Below are positions 7,575-15,372 of a stretch of 22,354 nucleotides of DNA, piece by piece. The first letter of the stretch is position 1, and the number at the start of each line of letters is the position of its first letter. The position numbers were made by a program, and so were the translations under genes. The notes under the pieces are model-generated. The model did not search any database. It worked only from the letters and a program-made list of their open reading frames with translations, and was not told the DNA's origin. Source of the DNA: Fidelibacterota bacterium (lineage in GTDB: Bacteria; Fidelibacterota; UBA8477); NCBI GenBank assembly GCA_021734045.1, contig JAIPJR010000049.1, forward strand, positions 1-22,354. Direction: 5' to 3'.

Positions 7575-8373
7575 TTTCAATTCCGTTGGCTGTTTTGACG
7601 GCCTCTTCTACCTCCCGGGCGACCTTCGCTGAAAGCCGCAATTCCGACTGCTTGGCCTTCAACAATTCCTTCTCTTTATCGGTCACCACATCATCATGGT
7701 AAACCTGCTCCACATAGTCCCGGTACACAGCCGGACGGCCGATTTCCTGGATTAATTCATTAATAAACAGGTGGGTGAATGGCTCCAGCCGTTTCAGAAT
7801 CTGCTCCACCCGCCGCCGGAAATAGTTGTACCCTAAGATGGAGGGAATAGCGATGACCAGACCCGCCGCCGTGGTAATCAATGCCGTATTAATACCACCC
7901 GCAACCGCCTGGGGATCACCGGCACCCTGGCGCGCAATGGCATCAAAGGCTTGAATCATACCTACAATGGTTCCTAATAATCCCACCAGCGGCGAGAGCG
8001 TACTGATGGTATTCAATCCAGCCAAATACTGTTCCAGATAATCGCGGCTATAATTCTCCGAGTCAAATTGCAGCTCTTCCCGCATTTGCTGAACGGAGCG
8101 TTTTTCCATGATCAGTAGATTCAGGCGATTGGCCAGCTGCCCCCAGACATTGGCTAATAATCCCTTCTCTTTGCTTAATCGTTCGTCTAAAGCTGTTGGC
8201 CCGTCATTTGTCAGAACAGTCTTCATCTCCTGGAGAAATTCCTCTGCATTCTTGTCTTTTGGAACCTTGCGATACCGGTAAAACCGCTCGATGATGAAAG
8301 CCCAGGATGTAATCGACAACAACAACAGGGGAATCATAAATGCCGGGCCGGCTTTCATTAAAAAATCTATCAT
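7567..8373 (-). CDS. exbB: ExbB/TolQ/MotA-family proton channel protein
   Basis: 268 residues. Three transmembrane helices: about 10-30, 122-144 and 163-185. The signature region is clear: TLSPLVGLLGTIVGMIQAF in helix 2 and INTALITTAAGLVIAIP in helix 3, including the conserved Thr residues lining the proton path. A cytoplasmic loop lies between helices 1 and 2. The C-terminus (about 205-268) is a long charged helical tail, more extended than in many ExbB proteins. The start at 8373 is supported by GGAGGA (8381-8386) with a 7-base spacer. It overlaps exbD by 8 bases. The 88-base gap to the upstream TPR gene is the widest inside this operon and could hold an internal promoter, though none is obvious. 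Confidence 0.95.
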   Translation of the reverse strand: MIDFLMKAGPAFMIPLLLLSITSWAFIIERFYRYRKVPKDKNAEEFLQEMKTVLTNDGPTALDERLSKEKGLLANVWGQLANRLNLLIMEKRSVQQMREELQFDSENYSRDYLEQYLAGLNTISTLSPLVGLLGTIVGMIQAFDAIARQGAGDPQAVAGGINTALITTAAGLVIAIPSILGYNYFRRRVEQILKRLEPFTHLFINELIQEIGRPAVYRDYVEQVYHDDVVTDKEKELLKAKQSELRLSAKVAREVEEAVKTANGIENA

Positions 8374-8380
8374 AGAGACA

Positions 8381-8386
8381 TCCTCC
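8381..8386 (-). promoter_or_regulatory. Ribosome-binding site of exbB
   Basis: The minus strand reads GGAGGA, seven bases before the ATG at 8373. It is one of few strong sites inside the long operon, suggesting that the exbB-exbD pair is translated efficiently and independently of the TPR gene before it. Confidence 0.75.
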
Positions 8387-8461
8387 GTTTAGCGGGAAGG
8401 GGGTTAATAGCTCGTGTGAAGTTCAGTGTAATCATGGTATTACGACAAATGCGGTTATGTC

Positions 8462-11400
8462 CTACTGTTTGCGAATCCATTTCGCGTGGTCCCGGGCAAA
8501 CGCCACCGCTTCAGCCTCCTCGGTACTGTCGGCGTAACCGTCCACCACCCGGTCAAAATATTCCAAAGCGGTCTGGTATTTACCCAATTGTTCATAGGCT
8601 GATCCGATATTCACCAACGCGCCAACGGCAACACTGCGGGACCCGTACTTTTCCAAAACCTTCTCCAGCTCTTCAATGGCTTTCGGCCAGTCTTCGTCAT
8701 CAAAATAGACCATGGCCGCTTCATAGGCCAGGTAGGACTCAATCTCACCGATCTCGTCAATTAATTTGCGTGCTTTTTCCGCCAGTTCATGGTCCGGATA
8801 ACGCGCCACGACCTGCTGATAGGCATTAACCGCTTCATCATATTTCTTCAGGTTGTAGTAATAATCACCAACCGTAAACTGAGAGAAAACCGCGAAATCA
8901 GATTCGGGAAAGTCGGTGGCAACCCGCTGGAAATAGGTCACCGCCGTTTCTGAACTATCCAACTGCACCAACGACCAAGCGATATTGTAAAGGCTGTGGG
9001 GCAGTAACGCCGAATCCGTTACCTGTTGATACCAGGCAATGGCATCCGGATAGGATTTGGCATTGTAATAGGCTTCCCCAATCTGAAATGTCACTTCCTG
9101 GGCTAACTGTGAGTGGGGATATTGCGCCAGAAATACTTTGAAATATTGAATGGCATCGGGCCAGCTATTGGCATTCATCTGGGAAAAGGCACGGTAATAA
9201 AATGCATACTCACGATTGGCATTCTCCGGAAACTCGGTAATCACGCGCTGGAATGCATCAAACGCTGCTGGTACATATTCTTCCAGCAGGAAATAGCATA
9301 AACCAGTTTGGTACACCAGGTTACCCTTCACATCTGCTTGTTGCGCCAGGGGCAGTGCTTTTTCGTAATCCTCCAATGCTGCAGCGTAATTTTCTTCCTG
9401 GTACCAACCATTGCCACGGAGATAGTAAGCGCGTGCTTTGGTCCCGTCCGGTATCTGGAGTTTCAAAATCTCTGAGGCAATCTGACGGCTTTTGGCAAAA
9501 TCACCGGTTGTGAGCAATAGCTGAACCTGCAAAAGCAACAAATCGGCCCGGTCAGTGGGTTGGTCGGTAACAGCCAGCCACTCGGTGATACGCTGTTCTC
9601 CCAATTCCTTCTGACCCGTGCGACCGTAGGCGTGGATGAGGCGATCCCGCGCCAGGCGAACAAAATTGCCGTTGTCCGGTTGTTGCAGCACCGATTCGAA
9701 ATCCGCGATGGCTTTTTCAAATTCCTGTAGCTGGATGTGGATAGTGCCTCGGCCGATGAGACTGGAGTTGTACAATTGCTGGTTATTTAAATCAGCCAGC
9801 GCCAGGTTGAATTCCTCCAGGGCCAGGTCAAATTCCTGGGTTTTGATATAGAGCCGGCCCAGGAAGTAATGAAATTCAGCCGCTTGTTGCCGGTCTGTCA
9901 GTGTAGCCAATGCTTTTAGTAGAATCTGCCGGGCTTCTTCAACATCGCCTTTACTCAGGTAAATTTCACTGATCTCGGACATGGCGCCGGCGTAATAGTC
10001 AGATTCGGGTGCGATGCGGCGCAGGTACCGGATGGCCTTCGCATAATCACCACGGTCACGGTGGGTATAGCCGATTTCCAGCAGGACATTGTTGGTATCC
10101 AGCCTCTCCGTCCCGGCAAAGCGGGTCAATACGGTATCATACAGCGCCAGGGCAGGTTCATATTGCTTCTGCTCCATTAAAATACGGCCCATTTGCAAGA
10201 GCGCCTGTGGCAGGAGGGGGTGGTTGGGGTGATTTTTTCGCATCTGTTCCAGACTCATGACCGCTTCCGGCCATTTATCAATGCTGTAATAGGCTAAAGC
10301 CTGATTATAGAGTGCTTCTCCGCGAAAATCGCTCTTGGGAAAAGAATCCAGCATGGTTTGGTAAGTAGCCGCACTGGCACTGTACTGACCCGAATCGAAG
10401 TATAATTGCCCCTTCACAATCATGGCCTGATCCAGTGGCAGGCCCACTTCATCAGCCACATCTTCAAACCCTTCCAGGTAGATGGTCAATTCCTGATTTG
10501 CCCGCTGGTACAGACCCTTTTCTTTCAGAAGTAAGACTTTGGCATATTGCATTTTTCCCTGAAAAACCCGGGACATGGAGGTATCCATAGCCTTGGAATA
10601 GACCGCCACTGCCGCGTCTACACCTTGCTGCTCAAATGTGATTTCCGCGATGCGTAAGTAGGCATTCTCTACCACATCGCGCATCCGCACAAAGGTATTT
10701 ACTACAATCTGGTACTGCTTAATCGCCTCATCCCAGCGCTCCAGCTTTTCGGCAATTTCACCAATCTTCATATATGCCTTGGCAGCGATTTCGAGAATTT
10801 CGTCGCTATCCTGGCCCAGGGCGATTTTGCTCTCGGTCTGGCTCTGGGCTTTCAGTTTTTGCAGCGCAACACCACTCCAGTCACGCTCGGTAAAGGTTTT
10901 TGGTGTGTGTTCTTCTATCACCGTTTGATAAGTGGCAGAGGCATTCTCCCAAGCTTCCATTTTTTCATACGCCTGGGCTTGCTTCATCAATGCCCGGACG
11001 GTGTACTTGCCGTCCGGATGCTTCAAAACCAGATCACGAAACGCATTCACCGCCCCCGAATAATCCTCCATCTGAAAATAAGCCCAACCTTTGTTGTAAT
11101 GCGCTTGTTCCACATAGTTACTGTTTGGGAAGCGTGCAATTAATGTATCCGCCTGGGCGATGACGGTTTCATAATCTTCTGCAGCGTAGGCGCTCTGGAT
11201 GATTTGGTATTGGGCCAGGGAACGAATAAAGTCATTGCCCTGCATCTGCCGGACATGGGAAAAATTGTCAATTGCCTCGGCGTAATTCCCCTCCTTGCGC
11301 TCGATATTTCCAATCTGGTAGTAGCAGGCCATGGGAAGCGTCACGATAAGACTGTCCTGAATGGTGATATAAATACTATCACTGGTGAGGAAGGGTGATT

Positions 11401-11575
11401 TGTTTTCCACAATCCGGGCAAATTGGTCTCTTGCCCCCGCATAATCTTCCATGACCAGCAGGGTTTTCCCCTGGTCATAGACCTTCAGCATTTCGCTGGG
11501 CGAGGGGATAAAATGGCTGACAACAATGCCTGCCAGCAGGATGTAACCCATATATGCTTCGAGAATGGCCAGCAT
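8462..11575 (-). CDS. Large TPR-repeat protein with N-terminal membrane anchor
   Basis: 1037 residues. A hydrophobic segment at about 4-24 (YMGYILLAGIVVSHFI) is best read as an uncleaved inner-membrane anchor, placing the rest in the periplasm. Almost all of residues 35-1037 is made of tetratricopeptide-type helical pairs, about 20 or more, with recurring patterns such as A.YQIG...., PNSNYVEQAHYNKGWAYF, FPKSDFRGEALYNQALAYY and YPDHELAEKARKL. These are of the YbgF/BamD-like subtype, where repeats end in '(F/Y)P(D/N/E)S'. TPR arrays act as protein-binding scaffolds. Its place just upstream of exbB and downstream of the outer-membrane barrel gene suggests a periplasmic adaptor linking motor and outer membrane. 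It starts 20 bases after the barrel gene stop, with no strong ribosome-binding site; ATG at residue 9 is an alternative start. Confidence 0.88.
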   Translation of the reverse strand: MLAILEAYMGYILLAGIVVSHFIPSPSEMLKVYDQGKTLLVMEDYAGARDQFARIVENKSPFLTSDSIYITIQDSLIVTLPMACYYQIGNIERKEGNYAEAIDNFSHVRQMQGNDFIRSLAQYQIIQSAYAAEDYETVIAQADTLIARFPNSNYVEQAHYNKGWAYFQMEDYSGAVNAFRDLVLKHPDGKYTVRALMKQAQAYEKMEAWENASATYQTVIEEHTPKTFTERDWSGVALQKLKAQSQTESKIALGQDSDEILEIAAKAYMKIGEIAEKLERWDEAIKQYQIVVNTFVRMRDVVENAYLRIAEITFEQQGVDAAVAVYSKAMDTSMSRVFQGKMQYAKVLLLKEKGLYQRANQELTIYLEGFEDVADEVGLPLDQAMIVKGQLYFDSGQYSASAATYQTMLDSFPKSDFRGEALYNQALAYYSIDKWPEAVMSLEQMRKNHPNHPLLPQALLQMGRILMEQKQYEPALALYDTVLTRFAGTERLDTNNVLLEIGYTHRDRGDYAKAIRYLRRIAPESDYYAGAMSEISEIYLSKGDVEEARQILLKALATLTDRQQAAEFHYFLGRLYIKTQEFDLALEEFNLALADLNNQQLYNSSLIGRGTIHIQLQEFEKAIADFESVLQQPDNGNFVRLARDRLIHAYGRTGQKELGEQRITEWLAVTDQPTDRADLLLLQVQLLLTTGDFAKSRQIASEILKLQIPDGTKARAYYLRGNGWYQEENYAAALEDYEKALPLAQQADVKGNLVYQTGLCYFLLEEYVPAAFDAFQRVITEFPENANREYAFYYRAFSQMNANSWPDAIQYFKVFLAQYPHSQLAQEVTFQIGEAYYNAKSYPDAIAWYQQVTDSALLPHSLYNIAWSLVQLDSSETAVTYFQRVATDFPESDFAVFSQFTVGDYYYNLKKYDEAVNAYQQVVARYPDHELAEKARKLIDEIGEIESYLAYEAAMVYFDDEDWPKAIEELEKVLEKYGSRSVAVGALVNIGSAYEQLGKYQTALEYFDRVVDGYADSTEEAEAVAFARDHAKWIRKQ

Positions 11576-11595
11576 GTTATGTTGTTATACGCCGA

Positions 11596-14343
11596 TTAAT
11601 AACCAGCGACCACCTCCACGATGATTTTTATGTTCTCGGAATCTCTCAATTCGGCAACCTCCGGGTCCACATAGCGAACGGTTTCGGTCTGGAAACCCAC
11701 CTGTAGCCACAACTCATACCCACCGTACTGGGTGTGGTTGGCCACGGTTCCCAGAAAAATCTGCTTGTTGAAATCATTCCGTGGGTCTTTGAAGTCGCGG
11801 TAACGATAGGAGAGAACACCCTTGTCATCAAGTTTGTCCCAAATGTTTTTGGTGGAGAAGCCCTGATAGCCCATGCGTAACTGTGTTTTCTCGGTGAGCT
11901 TATAGTTGAAGCGGATGATGGGTATGGACCAGCGGCGGTCATATTTCAAATCGGTGACAAAGGCGAGTGTGTTGGGATCCAGTGTGGTTTCCTCGCGCTT
12001 TTCTTCCCGCCGTTTGTACTGGAGCAGAATATCGATGGTCTCACTAAGGGGCAGGCGGTAACTGACCTTTGGAAAGACAAACCCATAATATCCCACATCA
12101 CCAATATGCGTGGATTCTGTACGGACGCGATCCGGCAGGTAACGTTTGTTCTGATCAAACTTCACCTTGCCTTCAATCACCAGATTAGGAATTTGATCGT
12201 ATCCCAGCATGGCAAAATAGGAGTGGGCTACACTATTTTGGTAAAAGAGGTTCTCGTTGGTATTATACAGCATGGCGTATCCCACCGCCGATTCCTGATA
12301 CTGAAATCCCGGGTCGGGAATATTATCTGCCACCCGTTTCCCGATGTAGCCGAACTGTACCCGTCCCAGGGTGGGTTTCTGTAGGTAATAATTGAACTTG
12401 ATATAATCGCTGTAATTATTGCCCTGAAAGGAAATGGCTTTCTGGCGCATGGTTCCCGCAGTCAACTCCAGATTGCGACCGGGATGAAAACTGGCGAAGA
12501 CGTGGTGACCTTTCGTATCGGGGCGGTAGAGATAGTCCGGGAGAATGTCGTTTTCCCGTGAATCAATCACATCGTTGTTGTTCCAGTCATCGCCAAAGTC
12601 AAAGCGCTGCGGATCCCGGTAAAACATCATAAACGGCTCGGCATAATCGGGTTCACCATTGCTGTTCTGGTCATCATCGGGAACACCGTCATTGTTTTCG
12701 TCAACACCGGGGAAAATACCTGCGTCCGGTCGCGGGAGTTGGGCATCGTAAACCTCATTCTGGTTTGCGATATAAAACTCGTCATTAAAACTGGCCAGGG
12801 CGGCACTGGAAATCCATGTGGTGTTATTATTCGGGTCCAGGATATTTCCGCCGGAATATCCGTATGGTCCCGGACCAATAATCATGGAGCCGTCAGCGTA
12901 GCGGTCGTTGTCGTCATTGTCATCCACAAGGGAAAAATAGTAAGTGGATGAATCCGCACCGTTCATGAGGCTTAGGTCACTACCATAATTGGGGTTCATC
13001 TCAAAGAATTCCGCCCCGATGGTGAATTTGCCCATATCGCGTTTGGTTTGCAGATACCAGCTTGATGCGGTCTGATCGGTGACAAATCCATCCGGATCGG
13101 GAAATTTCTGGTGGAGCTTGCTGATGTCATACTCACCGTTGAGGTGGAATCCCAACAAATTGGCTTCGGCGGCCAGTCCGTAAATCGTTTTTCCCGTATT
13201 CAATCCGTAATCAAACGAAACCTGCCGTTTGTTGGACTGATCCTTCACATTGCCATCTGCGCGGGCGACCAACTGGGATTGGGTGTAACCGGTGCGCACA
13301 TCGCCACCTGCCTGTACCGGGTAGGTCTGGTAGGCCTCAACCGAATAGTCATTGGAAAGAGTCATGGTGACCTGGACGCGCTTGGTTCCCGGGGGCAATT
13401 GGTAATGAATCTCTTCAACACGCTCGCCGGCAATATCTACCGGATAGCCATTGGGTTCCTGAATGGGTATAATAAAGTACGAGAATGGTGTTGCACTGGT
13501 GGTGTCTGAGGTCAGTGTACCGGATACCTTCACCAGTGGACGGCTATATAAAATCGCGCCATTGGCAAGTTCACCAGCTTCGGGACTGTCATCGGCAATG
13601 CGAATCACGAAATGTCCGGAGGTCACATTAATGGGTGTCACCGCACCGGTGAGGGAATTCTTGGGTCGGTCGCTGGCTGCCTCCGTCTGGAAAATGTTCA
13701 CATAGCTGCCGGTGAGATTCAGTACATCCCCGATCTCCGTGCGCCAGGTACCCCCTAATAAATAGGTAGCCCAGGAATAATTCCGGGTTGTGACCTGGGG
13801 GACAGAAACCGATAAATCCAACGGCATGGCAATGGGGTCGGAGAGACGGCTGGAGATAAAACTAAAGTTATTTTTCCCCGTAAAGCCGTCCCAGCGAATA
13901 CCATTAAACCGGGCTTTATTCAAAATATGGGGTGAAAACCGGGTCCGAATAGCGTCACCGATGATAAATGACGAACTGAAGCCCTTATAGCGATCCTGCG
14001 AAACAATTAGATTTTGGAAATAAATCAGATATTGCCGGCTTTTTCCCAGGCTGCTGCCGCCGGGGACAATGGGATTGTGTCGCAATGTATAGACGGGGAA
14101 TCCTTCCACCAGGAAATTGCCGAAATTGTCGTAAAGTTTACGGGAGATAATTTCCCGGGCGTAATTCTCGTACCCGTCAATGCCATAGTTTTCATATCCC
14201 TCACCATGACTCTCACTGGGAAGGGTGATGTATTGTGCCAGGGTGCTACGCCCGGGCAAAAGCATGGTGGTCACCAGACAAGCAAGCAGTAGGAAGCGGT
14301 GGAGTTGGGGTCGTGACTGTCCTGAATGTGTCATCATTGCCAT
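11596..14343 (-). CDS. Large outer-membrane beta-barrel protein with Asp-rich calcium-type loops
   Basis: 915 residues. A signal peptide ends near residue 37 (STLAQ). No family is recognised with confidence. Most of 180-915 shows alternating hydrophobic/polar strands with aromatic girdles and short turns, ending in a strand-like IKIIVEVVAGY, as expected of an outer-membrane barrel. Residues about 230-335 look like a globular domain. Between about 470 and 605 are Asp/Asn-rich segments (DDNDDND; DENNDGVPDDDQNSNG; DWNNNDVIDSREND) like thrombospondin type 3 or dockerin-type calcium loops, probably extracellular. It is sandwiched between the PorV/PorQ-like gene (17 bases) and the TPR gene (20 bases). 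Start: ATG 14343, or the nearby ATGs at 14337 and 14334; GAAGAG lies at better spacing for 14337. It may be the outer-membrane partner energised by the downstream ExbB/ExbD system; that is inference. Confidence 0.8.
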   Translation of the reverse strand: MAMMTHSGQSRPQLHRFLLLACLVTTMLLPGRSTLAQYITLPSESHGEGYENYGIDGYENYAREIISRKLYDNFGNFLVEGFPVYTLRHNPIVPGGSSLGKSRQYLIYFQNLIVSQDRYKGFSSSFIIGDAIRTRFSPHILNKARFNGIRWDGFTGKNNFSFISSRLSDPIAMPLDLSVSVPQVTTRNYSWATYLLGGTWRTEIGDVLNLTGSYVNIFQTEAASDRPKNSLTGAVTPINVTSGHFVIRIADDSPEAGELANGAILYSRPLVKVSGTLTSDTTSATPFSYFIIPIQEPNGYPVDIAGERVEEIHYQLPPGTKRVQVTMTLSNDYSVEAYQTYPVQAGGDVRTGYTQSQLVARADGNVKDQSNKRQVSFDYGLNTGKTIYGLAAEANLLGFHLNGEYDISKLHQKFPDPDGFVTDQTASSWYLQTKRDMGKFTIGAEFFEMNPNYGSDLSLMNGADSSTYYFSLVDDNDDNDRYADGSMIIGPGPYGYSGGNILDPNNNTTWISSAALASFNDEFYIANQNEVYDAQLPRPDAGIFPGVDENNDGVPDDDQNSNGEPDYAEPFMMFYRDPQRFDFGDDWNNNDVIDSRENDILPDYLYRPDTKGHHVFASFHPGRNLELTAGTMRQKAISFQGNNYSDYIKFNYYLQKPTLGRVQFGYIGKRVADNIPDPGFQYQESAVGYAMLYNTNENLFYQNSVAHSYFAMLGYDQIPNLVIEGKVKFDQNKRYLPDRVRTESTHIGDVGYYGFVFPKVSYRLPLSETIDILLQYKRREEKREETTLDPNTLAFVTDLKYDRRWSIPIIRFNYKLTEKTQLRMGYQGFSTKNIWDKLDDKGVLSYRYRDFKDPRNDFNKQIFLGTVANHTQYGGYELWLQVGFQTETVRYVDPEVAELRDSENIKIIVEVVAGY

Positions 14344-14360
14344 ACGCTCTTCAATCTCGA

Positions 14361-15350
14361 TTAGAATTCATAGGTGAGGGTGTACCGTTGCGTGGCACCG
14401 GCATCCAGTATACTCTGGGACCAGACATAGGCGGCATCCAGACGGAATTGATTATATCGCAAGCCAAATCCACCGGACAGCTCGCTACCACCATTGTCGC
14501 TGGCAGAAGCGCCACCCGCCCGGACCAGAATAGCGGTTTTCCCGAATCGATTATCAACACTCAGGGTGCTCAGCTCCACACCGGCGCGGATCTGACCCCC
14601 ATCCTGAAGCACATAATCCATACTCACCAGTCCGCTATTCCCTAACCAGGCCATTCCCAGGCGGGGGATAATCGGCAGCCGACCGGCGTCTTTCTGGTCA
14701 CCATCCACCGCGATGCTGGTAGGAATCAGGTTCTTAATGGCTAATCCAAGGGCGATTTTACCTTGAGGAGCCAACCCCAGTGGAAATTTCATCTGGCCCA
14801 GATCCAAGTCGTAATACAAACCGGCATCGGCAGTGAAGGTGAATTTGCTTAAAGCATCATCCTGAACACCGGTTACCGGGTCAACATCCGGAGTCATGCC
14901 CCAGTACAATCCCCGCAAGGCCACACCGGCAGCGATATTCCACGGCAATTCAAACGTGGTAGCAACCGGAATTTGAATCTCCTGGGACACGCCGGTGGTG
15001 AAAACCGAAATTCCGGCTCCCATTAACCCCAGAACCGGTGTGTCGTGATAAACCACACCGGCGCTGAAGTGCCTCAGGCTGCCTTCATTAATCCCGCCGA
15101 ACAGATTGGCGTAGGAGGTGAAGGCCAAATTATTGGGCGTACGGGCCAGGCCGGCAATGTTGTAAGCCAAGGCCTCACCATCACCAGCCAAAGCCGTATA
15201 CGCCCGTCCCAAACCAAGGGATCGGGTTCCATAATCCCCAATCTCAAAACCTGCGTGGAGTTTGGGTGTCCAGAGCATCACCCCGATCATCATCAACATG
15301 AAAAATCCCGGACGGGTGCTGCGTAAAATTTTTCTGAATTGAATGCTCAT
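14361..15350 (-). CDS. PorV/PorQ-family (UPF0164-like) outer-membrane beta-barrel protein
   Basis: 329 residues. Signal peptide about 1-33 (ends LHAG). The mature N-terminus has the family hallmark GTRSLGLGRAYTALAGDGEA...YNIAGLAR, corresponding to the common 'G.R..GMG.A..A.A.D..A...NPAGLA' motif of PorV/PorQ and FadL-like barrels. Barrel strands follow throughout, closing with a C-terminal aromatic strand ending in TYEF. PorV is the T9SS shuttle that escorts cargo with C-terminal sorting domains to the PorU/PorZ attachment complex; many FCB genomes carry several paralogues next to cargo genes. This one lies 22 bases after the discoidin-domain protein gene, suggesting a dedicated shuttle or partner for it. 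Whether it is functionally PorV, PorQ or another member cannot be decided here. Confidence 0.87.
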   Translation of the reverse strand: MSIQFRKILRSTRPGFFMLMMIGVMLWTPKLHAGFEIGDYGTRSLGLGRAYTALAGDGEALAYNIAGLARTPNNLAFTSYANLFGGINEGSLRHFSAGVVYHDTPVLGLMGAGISVFTTGVSQEIQIPVATTFELPWNIAAGVALRGLYWGMTPDVDPVTGVQDDALSKFTFTADAGLYYDLDLGQMKFPLGLAPQGKIALGLAIKNLIPTSIAVDGDQKDAGRLPIIPRLGMAWLGNSGLVSMDYVLQDGGQIRAGVELSTLSVDNRFGKTAILVRAGGASASDNGGSELSGGFGLRYNQFRLDAAYVWSQSILDAGATQRYTLTYEF

Positions 15351-15372
15351 GCGTTACTGCCTATGCGTTTTT

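Noticed and set aside
5682-9297. Exact 19-base match (TCTTCCAGCAGGAAATAGC) shared by 5682-5700 and 9279-9297
   Set aside because: Both copies are in frame inside coding regions and encode the same short peptide YFLLE; most likely coincidence of peptide and codon choice, with no similarity beyond the 19 bases.
11596-14343. Idea that the 915-residue barrel is a SprA/Sov T9SS translocon
   Set aside because: Asp-rich loops and barrel character are reminiscent, but the protein is far smaller than SprA and no diagnostic motif was recognised; a profile search would be needed.
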